The position numbers were made by a program, and so were the translations under genes. The notes under the pieces are model-generated. The model saw nothing but the letters and a program-made list of their open reading frames with translations, was not told where the DNA came from and did not search any database. DNA of 64,000 nucleotides from Lachnospiraceae bacterium NE2001. Its GTDB lineage: Bacteria > Bacillota > Clostridia > Lachnospirales > Lachnospiraceae. Shown here piece by piece: positions 38,525-47,910 of this stretch (the stretch's first letter is position 1; each line of letters begins with the position of its first letter). Where the stretch lies: contig FOEK01000008.1 of assembly GCA_900110635.1 (NCBI GenBank), positions 62,001 to 126,000 of the forward strand, in the 5' to 3' direction.

Positions 38525-39484
38525 CTATATCAAACTCCTGTCATGCAACCTTTTCATAATTATCTTTTTACATTTAGAAAAAGGTCTACATATATCTGAT
38601 AGGCAAATATATGGAACATGACTTTCCCGACTCATTCTTAAGTATCTGAAACCTGATTCAATTCCATATTGTTTCATAGTTTTTAAGGATTTGAACAAAC
38701 ATGATTGGGCTACATATTTCCAATCGCTTTTTTTCAATGAATCACGTAAGAACATCCATCGATTGCAATGAACTACATGTCTGATAAAGAACTCCTTCTC
38801 CTGCTCCTCAATAGATTCTTTTAGAGCTGTTAATGAATGATTACTTCTAGTCACGCAATAAATACTCTCTTTACTTGCATCTATAGTATTTGCTGCCATT
38901 CCAATTTTAGCAGAAAACATAACATCATTAGAATATAAAGTTGTATCAAATTGAATTCCTCCATTTAATACTATTTCACGACGAATTAGTTTTGACCATG
39001 GAACTGTACTCTTACACCTTAACGTAATTTCAGATCCTTTCTGTCCGTTCAGATAATCGTTAATAAATCTACAATAACTCCTATGTCGATTAGCCATCGA
39101 CCCATCATCCAAATTTTGGCTTATAGGACAAAAATATATTATATCTGCATCACTGTTAGTATATTTTTGTATAATATCATACCAACCTTTCAGCATATAA
39201 TCGTCGGCATCAGCAAAAAGTAACCATTTGCCATGCGCATAATCAAGACCAATGTTTCTACACGCTCCAGCACTTTGAATTCCACTATCATTTTTTAGAA
39301 ATATTATACCTTTACAATTATATTTTTTTTCGACCAAATGATAATCTTCAATATATTTTGTGGAGTTATCATCTATAACTATTATTTCAACCCCTGGATT
39401 ATCGCCAATAGAATCAAGTAGTTTTTCCAATAATCTAGGCGAATTATAATGTGGGATGATAATACTTAATTCATATTCACTCAT
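38525..39484 (-). CDS. Glycosyltransferase family 2
   Basis: 319 residues with a GT-A fold: SIIIPHYNSPRLLEKLLDSI at the start, VIDDNST, QSAGACRNIGLDYAHGKWL and the LFADADDYML DxD motif (about 90-97). The C-terminal half is basic and helical. It transfers a sugar from a nucleotide donor, and specificity cannot be read. GAGAGGAT precedes the ATG. It is the only intact polysaccharide gene in this decayed strip, so it is probably a remainder of an older locus. Confidence 0.85.
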   Translation of the reverse strand: MSEYELSIIIPHYNSPRLLEKLLDSIGDNPGVEIIVIDDNSTKYIEDYHLVEKKYNCKGIIFLKNDSGIQSAGACRNIGLDYAHGKWLLFADADDYMLKGWYDIIQKYTNSDADIIYFCPISQNLDDGSMANRHRSYCRFINDYLNGQKGSEITLRCKSTVPWSKLIRREIVLNGGIQFDTTLYSNDVMFSAKIGMAANTIDASKESIYCVTRSNHSLTALKESIEEQEKEFFIRHVVHCNRWMFLRDSLKKSDWKYVAQSCLFKSLKTMKQYGIESGFRYLRMSRESHVPYICLSDICRPFSKCKKIIMKRLHDRSLI

Positions 39485-39993
39485 TCATATCCTCTCTATT
39501 ATATAACTCTATATTTATCCCTTTTGCTAATTCCAACAAAACCTCATAACACCTTTCATGTCTAGATTTATATTATGAACTTTCTGCATTTTTTATTTGC
39601 TGTATTATATTAAGCATGCAAACTCTCGACGAGTCCATTTGATTATATTATATCCAAGTAATAAAACTCTATCAATCTCTTCCTATGATATGATATTTCT
39701 ATTTATTTTTCTATTTAACGAATCCAATGTATCTTTATATACATTCCCATCAATAACACGCCAAGACTCATAATATGGTCCATTATAGTTAGCTAGTATT
39801 TCGCAAGGATCTTCAACTTCAACTCGTTGAACAATATAACCTGATTTGGCATTTTCAACAGAAAGAATCCATTTTATTTGATATGAATATGCTCCTCTGG
39901 AATCAATTTCTGATTTTATTTCTTTATATGATAATTATTCTTCTCTCACTTTCTATTTCCTCTTTTATCTATTTTCTAATTTATAAACCATAT
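39485..39993 (-). other. Decayed stretch with one unnamed fragment
   Basis: A minus-strand frame from about 39945 to 39690 contains YSYQIKWILSVENAKSGYIV and PCEILANYNGPYYESWRV before a stop. It has no start and I do not recognise it. The remainder is AT-rich without genes. Confidence 0.35.
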
Positions 39994-41524
39994 TTAATAT
40001 TCTATTTCATTATCATCTTCAAATCTAAAAATATATCCTCCACTTGTTCCTTTTTTATAACAACAATTATATATAGCACTATCAGAAACACTATAATATC
40101 GAGATGCTTCTGAAACACTTTCATAACGAGCTACTAAATCTTTTTCTAAAGAAAAACAAAGTACCGGTCTTTTTCTAGGATTCCCTTTTATTGATCTAAA
40201 TTGTTTAATATTTTGTTTTTTGGAATATTCTCTATCGTATGGAGTATATCCATATTTCACGCCTTCATCTAAGTAATGAATCACCATAGAAAAATCCATC
40301 CCAAATTCTTTTGCTATTTCTGAAGCTAATATTGGAGCATTTTTTTCATAATATTTGCATACTTTATGTAATTTTTCCATTTTTTTCCTATGTCTTTTAG
40401 TATCAATGTATTTTGTTTTATAATATAAATCTTTAACATAAGAACACCAATTATACACTTCACCCCTTTTTATGTATCTTTGAGCAGTCGATTTACCAAT
40501 ATTACAATCAATAGCTAGTTGTTCTATTGTTATTGGTTTATGACTCTCATAATACATACAAACATATTTTACATAATTTGAGATTGCAAACTGATCTGCC
40601 ACATCCCAATCAATTTTATCAAGACTACAGTAATCAGATATAGCAGCCTCTATATTAAGTTTAAGAAATTCCTTTTCAGAACATGTCGCATCTATTCTAA
40701 CAACAGATATACCTTTCCTTTGGGCCTGATTATCCTTCCATTCATCTATTAACTTTGTTTCTTCTGGAGAAATGGAGTTATTCCTTGTTTTGTTTCCATG
40801 CCCCAACCCTCCATCCATCTCAATAATTATGCCTTGCTTATCATTTTTATTTAGATATATTATAAAATCATATTGTCTGTTATCAAGCCAATCATCATTG
40901 AATTCATTATCAAATGCGAAAATCTCTTTTTCTTTTAAAAGCTGTTCACATACCGAAAACATAAATTTATTTGGATAGCTAAATCCATCACCACATACAC
41001 AGCCAATACTTCTAGTTCTATACAAGGTATCTATGTACATTTTTTTCTTTTTTTATTCGTCCACAATCAGGACAAACAAGATTAATTTTATCTTTTCTGT
41101 TGCCATGATAATACTCTTTTGCAAGTTCTTTATTAATAAAAAATGGTATCATCCATGGATCTGTAGTAGTTATATCATTGACCCCCTCAATCACTATATT
41201 CCCATGACAAATAGGACAACACCCAGAATCATTTATATTATATTCACTAAGTTCATTTATACCCGGCCTCCCACATTTATTACAAATATATTTATACGCT
41301 CTACTTTTTCCATTTTTAGATCTAACTAATTCTGTTATTGTAATATCCGTTTTTCCAGCAACTATTCTTTCCCCTACTGAATACTTATGATCAAAAGTGA
41401 TGGAGCCAGTAATCTTATCAAGAGAACATGTTCTTAAAGCAACACATGATATTGAGTCTTGTTTTCCATCTATATCAATTAATAACCTACGGCCATCATA
41501 CGGAAGTATAGTAATGCTACCATT
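39994..41524 (-). pseudogene. Vsr/EDxHD-like homing endonuclease, frameshifted and 5' truncated
   Basis: From 41524 one frame codes a zinc-ribbon region with paired Cys (ICNKCG, CCPICHGN, LVCPDCGR). It leaves frame in the A-rich tract at about 41041-41053, where removing one A joins it to the frame starting at 41040. That frame gives CVCGDGFSYPNKFMFS, YDFIIYL, IIEMDGGLGHG and RKGISVVRID: a Vsr-like nuclease core. Two HTH segments and a C-terminal NUMOD1-like region (SVSEASRYYSVSDSAIYNCC) follow. Such proteins are selfish homing nucleases. The 5' end is cut at the join with a capD fragment. The downstream 348 codons are intact and could be expressed alone. Confidence 0.65.
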
Positions 41525-41653
41525 TTTGCTGCCTCAGGGATTGTCACGAAGTATCTAATTATATCAGGATGGGTTACTGTAACTGGACCGCCGTGCGCTA
41601 TATGTTCCTTAAAGAGTGGAACAACTGAACCTGAACTGCCAAGTACATTTCCG
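41525..41653 (-). pseudogene. Fragment of CapD/PseB-type nucleotide-sugar dehydratase
   Basis: On the minus strand: [34 protein letters not shown] and [10 protein letters not shown], which is the late Rossmann region of CapD/WbpM-like 4,6-dehydratases. About 43 codons remain and both ends are joined to unrelated fragments. Confidence 0.8.
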
Positions 41654-41659
41654 GTTAGT

Positions 41660-42020
41660 GGAAGGCGTGATAAAATCTATATCGCCCAAAGTTCGTCTTG
41701 CCGGTTCAGGATAATACATTGCAGCAGCCATTCTTTTAAATATCGCAATCGGAATGCCTCTCGAACGGAACCTTTGAATCAACTCACCTTGTTCATATGC
41801 CACTTGCAAAAAATGTGCCATATTCTGATTAGATATATCTGCCCACTTTTGTCAATGCTCATTTGGAATGCTACGTTCTAATAATGCCACGACGCAATGA
41901 GATTTTGCTATCTCATATACTGTATCCCAGTTTACTTTAACAGGAATTACAAGCTCTGTAGAAAACATGAATGATTTTATTAATTCTATAAAACAAAGTT
42001 GTTCATTATTTAAGTTTAAT
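41660..42020 (-). pseudogene. Nucleotidyltransferase-like (NTP_transf_5) fragment
   Basis: Minus-strand reading ELVIPVKVNWDTVYEIAKSH, an in-frame TGA at 41852-41854, then IPIAIFKRMAAAMYYPEP and [10 protein letters not shown]. The K(G)MAxxxYYPxPxxRxxxDIDF pattern is that of NTP_transf_5 proteins often found in polysaccharide loci. The gene then breaks into the capD fragment and also lacks a start. Confidence 0.7.
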
Positions 42021-42091
42021 TAAATATCTCCTTCTTTGGATGGAATAATCGATTAAAATGTTCTATGTATCACACTAAAACGCGCCCAGTT

Positions 42092-42108
42092 TGTTATCAT
42101 TCATAACA
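42092..42108. promoter_or_regulatory. Upstream operator of HTH-Ugd copy 2
   Basis: TGTTAT-N5-ATAACA, a perfect inverted repeat, 19 bases before the -35 box. It has the same geometry as the copy 1 operators but a different third-from-centre base pair (TA in place of GC). Confidence 0.65.
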
Positions 42109-42127
42109 CGAGTTCATCGGTTATTTA

Positions 42128-42155
42128 TTGACTTATCCCTATTTAGTGGTATAAT
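42128..42155 (+). promoter_or_regulatory. Promoter of HTH-Ugd copy 2 and epimerase
   Basis: TTGACT (42128-42133), 16-base spacer, TATAAT (42150-42155): the same boxes and spacing as the copy 1 promoter. Confidence 0.85.
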
Positions 42156-42188
42156 CAAGTATACAAATTGTAAATAAACCAATCAAAA

Positions 42189-42205
42189 TGTTATAACTCG
42201 TAACA
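42189..42205. promoter_or_regulatory. Downstream operator of HTH-Ugd copy 2
   Basis: TGTTAT-N5-GTAACA, one mismatch from a perfect repeat, 22 bases before the start codon. Its distance to the -10 box and to the ATG nearly equals that in copy 1. Confidence 0.65.
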
Positions 42206-42227
42206 AAATAAAAATGGAGGATATGAT

Positions 42228-43733
42228 ATGAAATCTTTATCTACACAATTATTATCTGATACTATATCTTTCAAGAGAAAATCTCTGAACCTTACTCAAG
42301 CTAATGTTGCAAAATTAACCGGTATCAATAGAGCTATCATCAGCAGAATAGAATCTCAGGACTACACACCTTCTGTAGATCAATTACTTTCTTTATCAGA
42401 TGTACTGGATTTTGATATAAACACTCTATTTATCTCAAAAGATGTTTCTAATTCATATAATATAGATAAAATATATAACATAGCTGTCGCAGGAACAGGC
42501 TATGTAGGTCTGTCACTCGCCGTATTACTCTCTCAGCACAACAAAGTCACTGCCGTTGATATTATTCCCGAAAAAGTTGAGAAGTTAAATAATTATATAT
42601 CTCCTATCCAGGATGAATATATAGAAAAATTCCTTGATGAAGCTAAAACCGGGAAGAGGAAACTTGATCTGACCGCCACAACAGATGGCGCATCAGCGTA
42701 TAAAAATGCAGATTTCATCATAATAGCTGCGCCAACTAATTACGACCCAAAAAAGAATTTCTTCGACTGTTCTGCTGTTGAAGCAGTTATAGAACTAATA
42801 CTTGAATCGACAAAAGACAGCAAATCCAAGCCAACTATTGTTATTAAATCAACTATACCAGTAGGTTACACTGAATCTATCCGCAAAAAATACAACGCAG
42901 ATAATATAATATTCAGCCCGGAATTTCTAAGAGAATCCAAGGCATTATATGATAACCTATATCCATCAAGAATAATCGTTGGTTGTGATGATAAAACCAA
43001 AGAAAAAGCAGAACTTTTTGCAGCCCTGCTTGAGCAGGGAGCTATCAAAAATCCTATAGAAAAACTATTTATGGGATTTACTGAAGCAGAAGCAACAAAG
43101 CTCTTTGTAAATACATATTTGGCACTTAGAGTATCTTACTTCAACGAGCTTGATACATATGCTGAGGTAAAAAATCTTAATACAGCTTCCATCATCAAAG
43201 GCGTATGTTTGGACCCAAGAGTTGGTGATTATTATAATAACCCATCTTTCGGATATGGAGGATATTGCTTACCAAAAGATACTAAGCAGCTACTCGCAAA
43301 CTATAATGATGTGCCACAGAATATGATGACTGCTATAGTTGAAAGTAATAAAACAAGAAAAGACTTTATAGCAGACAGAGTCCTTGAAATAGCTGGAACT
43401 TACGGAAATAGTGACAGTTACTCCTATGAAAAAGAATCAAAACAACGCGAAACGGTTGTCGGTGTTTACAGATTGACTATGAAATCCAACAGTGATAACT
43501 TCCGCCAATCATCTATTCAAGGAGTAATGAAAAGAATCAAAGCAAAGGGTGCTACAGTGGTAATATATGAACCTACGCTTGAAGACGGTAGTACATTCTT
43601 CGGAAGTGAAGTAATAAATGATTTGAATAAATTCAAAAAGAAATGTGGTTGTATAATTGCAAATAGATATGATTCTACACTTGATGATGTAATAGAAAAA
43701 GTTTACACAAGAGACTTATTTAGAAGGGACTAA
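42228..43733 (+). CDS. HTH-UDP-glucose 6-dehydrogenase fusion, copy 2
   Basis: 501 residues, the same architecture as copy 1: Cro/C1-type helix-turn-helix (about 8-60, [21 protein letters not shown]) and complete Ugd (NAD motif GTGYVG near residue 87, catalytic Cys in [10 protein letters not shown] near 346, C-terminal VYTRDLF). The enzyme part is very close to copy 1. The HTH is clearly more diverged, including the recognition helix (NRAIISRIE against NRSTLSKIE). GGAGG precedes the ATG. The next gene, a UDP-glucuronate epimerase, starts five bases after the stop, so this copy serves UDP-GlcA to UDP-GalA conversion. Confidence 0.9.
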   Translation: MKSLSTQLLSDTISFKRKSLNLTQANVAKLTGINRAIISRIESQDYTPSVDQLLSLSDVLDFDINTLFISKDVSNSYNIDKIYNIAVAGTGYVGLSLAVLLSQHNKVTAVDIIPEKVEKLNNYISPIQDEYIEKFLDEAKTGKRKLDLTATTDGASAYKNADFIIIAAPTNYDPKKNFFDCSAVEAVIELILESTKDSKSKPTIVIKSTIPVGYTESIRKKYNADNIIFSPEFLRESKALYDNLYPSRIIVGCDDKTKEKAELFAALLEQGAIKNPIEKLFMGFTEAEATKLFVNTYLALRVSYFNELDTYAEVKNLNTASIIKGVCLDPRVGDYYNNPSFGYGGYCLPKDTKQLLANYNDVPQNMMTAIVESNKTRKDFIADRVLEIAGTYGNSDSYSYEKESKQRETVVGVYRLTMKSNSDNFRQSSIQGVMKRIKAKGATVVIYEPTLEDGSTFFGSEVINDLNKFKKKCGCIIANRYDSTLDDVIEKVYTRDLFRRD

Positions 43734-43738
43734 ATTCA

Positions 43739-44833
43739 ATGAAAAATAACAAGACAAAAATAGATTTAAATAATAGAACAATTCTTGTCACCGGAGGAGC
43801 TGGATTTATAGGTTCCAATTTGATACTCCGCCTGCTTAAAGAAATGACATCCGGTACAATTCTTAATATCGACAGTATGAATGGCTATTATGATACTGAT
43901 TTAAAGAAATATAGACTAAATCTAATACAAGATGCCGCAAAAAACAGCGACGTAAACTATGTATTTATTAAAGGCAATATAGCTGACAGCAATCTTCTCA
44001 GAAATACATTTACCAATTATAAGCCATCTATAGTTGTTAATCTCGCTGCCCAGGCAGGTGTAAGATACTCTATAGATCATCCTGACGCATATATAGAAAG
44101 CAATATCATAGGATTCTATGGAATACTTCAGGCTTGCAGATATAGCAAAGATAATGGACACGAAGGTGTAGAGCACCTTATATATGCATCATCTTCTTCT
44201 GTATATGGCGGCAATAAAAAAGTACCATTTAGCACAGATGATAAAACAGATAATCCTGTATCATTATACGCAGCAACAAAAAAATCAAACGAGTTACTAG
44301 CTTACAGTTATTCAAAACTATATAACATACCTTCAACTGGTCTCAGATTCTTCACTGTATATGGACCAGCCGGTCGACCAGATATGTTCTACTACTCTGC
44401 TACTGAGAAGCTCGTAAGAGGCGAAAACATAAAAATATATAACTATGGAAATTGCAAAAGAGATTTTACCTATATAGACGATATAGTTGAAGGTATTATC
44501 AGAGTCATGAAGGGAGCGCCTGAAAAGCAAACCGGCGAAGACGGTCTCCCTATAGCTCCTCAAGCTCTATATAACATAGGTGGTGGTACCCCAGAAAACC
44601 TTCTGGATTACATATCTACATTACAGGAAGAACTTGTGAGAGCAAAAGTACTTCCAGAAGATTATGACTTCGAAGCACATCGAGAATTAGTAGGTATGCA
44701 ACCTGGTGATGTTCCTGTAACATATGCAGATAGTAAACCTCTAGAAGAAGATTTTGGTTTCACACCAAGTATTAATATACAAGAAGGGTTAAGAAATTTT
44801 GCTGAGTGGTATAAAAACTATTACAAAGCTTAA
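43739..44833 (+). CDS. UDP-glucuronate 4-epimerase
   Basis: 364 residues, an extended short-chain dehydrogenase. It has NAD motif GGAGFIGSN (about 19-27), NLAAQAGVRYSI, SSSSVYGGN, catalytic YAATK and LRFFTVYGPAGRPDM. The AAQAGVRYS and YGPxGRPDM motifs are typical of UDP-glucuronate 4-epimerases (Cap1J/LspL/GAE). It converts UDP-GlcA to UDP-GalA. It is co-transcribed with the HTH-Ugd upstream (five-base gap, AAGGG ribosome site), forming a two-step pathway from UDP-glucose. Confidence 0.9.
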   Translation: MKNNKTKIDLNNRTILVTGGAGFIGSNLILRLLKEMTSGTILNIDSMNGYYDTDLKKYRLNLIQDAAKNSDVNYVFIKGNIADSNLLRNTFTNYKPSIVVNLAAQAGVRYSIDHPDAYIESNIIGFYGILQACRYSKDNGHEGVEHLIYASSSSVYGGNKKVPFSTDDKTDNPVSLYAATKKSNELLAYSYSKLYNIPSTGLRFFTVYGPAGRPDMFYYSATEKLVRGENIKIYNYGNCKRDFTYIDDIVEGIIRVMKGAPEKQTGEDGLPIAPQALYNIGGGTPENLLDYISTLQEELVRAKVLPEDYDFEAHRELVGMQPGDVPVTYADSKPLEEDFGFTPSINIQEGLRNFAEWYKNYYKA

Positions 44834-44976
44834 CGATTCTCTTATTCAACATTAAGTCGAACTCTAATATTGTATATTAGCTTATGTAAATGATACTATA
44901 AAAATGTCGTAAAAGTGGAAAATAAAAATGTAGGTTTCCGCTAAGAGTGATATCCTTTTCCGTGGAGGTAAAAACC

Positions 44977-46040
44977 ATGGAACAGACACTTATCACTCAA
45001 CTAAAAATTCTTAAATTGAGCAATGTTAAACCTAACTTTGCTGAACTGGCTCGGATATATGATCTAGATTGGCGAACCATCAAAAAGTATTATGACGGAT
45101 ACGATGGTAAACCCAAGCATCATTCTAAGCCTAGTAAACTTGATAAACACAAACAGCTTATTACTAAGAAACTCGCCATTAAAGGTTCCAATGTCAGAGT
45201 TGTTTATGAATTCATAATAGATGAGGTGGATCCGGATATTGGAACCTACTCAAACTTTCAAAAGTACATCAAATCCAGAGGACTAAAACCCAAGAAAAAT
45301 TCAAAAGGTCACCCTAGATTTGAAACAGAGCCAGGCATTCAGGCTCAAGTTGACTGGAAAGAAGACATTTCCATTGCCAACTGTTACGGAGAAATCTTCA
45401 CCTTTCAGGTGTTTGATTATAAACTGGGCTATTCTAGATACCCCATCTTTACTTACAAACTTTATAAGACAAGACAGGATGTATTCGGCTGCTTAATCAC
45501 TTCTTTTAAAGCAACCGGTGGAGTACCTAGAGAAATCCTTTTTGACAACATGGCGTCCGTAGTGGATCTAAAAGGTAATCATCGACATGTAAATGAAAAG
45601 ATGAGAACCTTTGCCAAAGACTTTAACTTCAAAATCAAACTTTGCAAACCTCGTCATGCCTATACAAAAGGTAAGGTTGAAGCTCTTAATAAGTTCCTAT
45701 CGTGGATTTATCCATATCAGGGTGAGTTCGAAACTGAGGAACAGCTTATAGCAATCCTTGAAAAAATCAACCAGAAGGTATGCAAACGTATATGTGATGA
45801 AACTGGAGTTCAACCTCTTCTTTTGTTCCAAAAAGAAAAGGAATACCTACAGTCATTGCCAAGTAACGAAGTTATCGAATCTTATCTTCCCCACGATCGC
45901 CAAACCACGGTTAGAAAGGATTCAATGGTTACCTTTAATAAGTGTAAGTATTCCGTACCACCAGCCTACATTGGTAAGCCTGTAAGATTACAGGTCAAAT
46001 CCGATAAGCTGTGTATCTATTATAGCACGGATTTAATAGC
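44977..46040 (+). pseudogene. istA: istA transposase (second IS21-type element), 3' truncated
   Basis: About 355 codons of an IstA-type transposase. An N-terminal HTH is followed by the complete DDE core (VDWKED, ILFDNM, GKVEALNKF) and the start of the C-terminal barrel (KYSVPPAYIGKPVRLQV). Similarity ends at about 46040. The frame stays open by chance for another 1.1 kb antisense to wecB, so the apparent 746-codon protein is an artefact. GGAGGT precedes the ATG at 44977. No istB follows. It is different from the 36-kb istA. Confidence 0.85.
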
Positions 46041-46059
46041 TGGAAACATTTTTCTTTCA

Positions 46060-47178
46060 TTACGGCTCCCAGGGAGTGTATTCCTTCCCTTCAAGGATGT
46101 CTGCTATACGTTCGCAAGCGTGACCATCGCCGTAGGGGTTCACAGCGTGTGCCATCTTGTTATATTCGTTCTTATCCTCAAGCAGCAGCTTAAAAGTCCT
46201 ATAGATTGTTTCCTCGTCGGTTCCCACCAACTTCAACGTTCCTGCCTCCACACCTTCTGGACGCTCGGTTGTGTCACGCATGACCAATACCGGTACACCG
46301 TAAGAAGGGCACTCCTCCTGGATTCCGCCGGAATCAGTCAGGCAGAGGAAGCTGCGGGCTTCAAAGTTATGACAATCGAATACCTCAATCGGCTCGATAA
46401 TGTGGATACGATCGCAGTCACCCAGCTCTTCATCTGCAGCCTGTCTTACCACAGGGTTCATATGAATCGGATATACGGCCTTACAATCCGGATGTTCATC
46501 AAGCACACGACAAATTGCTCGGAACATGTGATGCATCGGCTCTCCGAGGTTTTCCCTGCGGTGGGCAGTGATAAAGATCAGCTTGTCTTCACCAACCCAA
46601 TCCAGTTCTGGATGGGTATAGTCCTCCTTCACCGTATGCTGCATAGCATCAATGACGGTGTTACCTGTTACATAGATGCTGTCTGGATTGCGACCTTCAT
46701 GGAGGAGATTATTTCGGCTCAAAGGTGTCGGTGCGAAGTTATATCGGCTGACAATGGACACAGCTTCGCGATTAAACTCCTCCGGATAAGGAGAATAGAT
46801 ATTATAGGTCCTGAGTCCCGCTTCTACATGACCGACCGGAATCTGGAGATAGAAGCACGCCAGAGCTGTAACAAAAGTTGTCGACGTGTCGCCGTGAACG
46901 AGAACCACATCCGGTTTCTCCTTCTCCAACACTTCCCTGATACCATTCAGGATATTCGTTGTAATGTCGAACAGCGTCTGACGGTCCTTCATAATATTGA
47001 GGTCGTAGTCTGGTGTGACGTCGAAGGTCTTGAGGACCTGATCCAGCATCTGCCTATGCTGGGCTGTGACGCAGACAACGACCTCAAGGCCTTCTCTCTT
47101 CTTCATCTCCACAACCAGAGGACACATTTTGATTGCCTCTGGTCTTGTCCCGAATACGGTCATTACTTTTTTCTTCAT
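46060..47178 (-). CDS. wecB: UDP-N-acetylglucosamine 2-epimerase (non-hydrolysing)
   Basis: 372 residues. It has VFGTRPEAIKMCPLV at the start, VHGDTSTTFV, HVEAGLRT, FITAHRRENLG and DSGGIQEECPSYGVPVLVMRD: the full WecB/MnaA set. It interconverts UDP-GlcNAc and UDP-ManNAc, used for wall linkage units and ManNAc-containing polysaccharide. It is the last gene of the polysaccharide locus, and its stop codon lies 20 bases from the IS21 remnant. I choose the start at 47178 with AGGAG-type sequence upstream; the longer frame begins 25 codons earlier without support. Confidence 0.95.
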   Translation of the reverse strand: MKKKVMTVFGTRPEAIKMCPLVVEMKKREGLEVVVCVTAQHRQMLDQVLKTFDVTPDYDLNIMKDRQTLFDITTNILNGIREVLEKEKPDVVLVHGDTSTTFVTALACFYLQIPVGHVEAGLRTYNIYSPYPEEFNREAVSIVSRYNFAPTPLSRNNLLHEGRNPDSIYVTGNTVIDAMQHTVKEDYTHPELDWVGEDKLIFITAHRRENLGEPMHHMFRAICRVLDEHPDCKAVYPIHMNPVVRQAADEELGDCDRIHIIEPIEVFDCHNFEARSFLCLTDSGGIQEECPSYGVPVLVMRDTTERPEGVEAGTLKLVGTDEETIYRTFKLLLEDKNEYNKMAHAVNPYGDGHACERIADILEGKEYTPWEP

Positions 47179-47194
47179 AAGTCCTAACTCTCCT

Positions 47195-47215
47195 AGCCCA
47201 GCCCACCGCTGGGCT
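47195..47215. other. GC-rich hairpin upstream of wecB
   Basis: A perfect 8-bp GC-rich stem (47195-47202 with 47208-47215), just before the wecB ribosome site in a 165-base gap after rfbC. There is no T tract. It may be a processing or attenuation stem. Confidence 0.45.
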
Positions 47216-47343
47216 GTTAGCATGTTATCCGTTTCTTGATGGACACAATACAACCATCGTAGTTCTAATGTCGTTGACGATCAGCCACCTCGATTAGTGG
47301 CCTTCGGCTTATGGAAGCACTGATTATTTCTTCTCTTCTTCCT

Positions 47344-47910
47344 TCACAGCCACTTTTCCGCCCACTCGAAGCTCTGATTCTTAAAGCTGATATGCTTGCC
47401 ATCTTTCTCGCTGGTCTTATACTCGATATCCAGCTTTGCCCAATCAACAGCAATAGTAGGATCATCCCAGGGAATACCACCCTCACCGCTCGGATCATAC
47501 ACATCGGTGCATTTATAGGTGAAGGTTGCTGAATCAGAAAGGACGAGGAAACCGTGAGCAAAGCCCGCAGGAATATAGAACATATTCTTCTTCTCAGAGT
47601 CTAGCTCCACACCAACCCATTTTCCGAAAGACTCTGATCCAGGTCTCACATCAACAGCTACATCGTAGACTCTTCCACTCGTTACCCTGACCAACTTGCC
47701 CTGCGTGTGGGTCTTCTGAAAATGTAGTCCACGAAGAACGCCCTTGCTGCTGCAAGATTCGTTATCCTGAACGTACTCTGTCGGAATGCCATGAGACGCA
47801 AAATCTGGAGCCTTAAAAGTCTCCGCGAAATATCCTCTGGAGTCACCAAACACCTGCGGTGTGATAACGAATACCCCTTTGATTGCCTGCTCTTCAAACT
47901 TAAATGCCAT
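47344..47910 (-). CDS. rfbC: dTDP-4-dehydrorhamnose 3,5-epimerase
   Basis: 188 residues, the usual RmlC cupin. It has VFGDSRGYFAETF, NESCSSKGVLRGLHFQ with the catalytic His, DVAVDVRPGSESFGKWVGV, and IPAGFAHGFLVLSDSATFTY with the second active-site residues. It epimerises C3 and C5 of dTDP-4-keto-6-deoxyglucose. Its ATG overlaps the rfbD stop by one base (TAATG), so translation is coupled. Confidence 0.95.
   Translation of the reverse strand: MAFKFEEQAIKGVFVITPQVFGDSRGYFAETFKAPDFASHGIPTEYVQDNESCSSKGVLRGLHFQKTHTQGKLVRVTSGRVYDVAVDVRPGSESFGKWVGVELDSEKKNMFYIPAGFAHGFLVLSDSATFTYKCTDVYDPSGEGGIPWDDPTIAVDWAKLDIEYKTSEKDGKHISFKNQSFEWAEKWL

Noticed and set aside
44947-47187. Apparent 746-codon plus-strand protein
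   Set aside because: Only codons up to about 46040 resemble IstA; the remainder is antisense to the well-conserved wecB gene and is open by chance.
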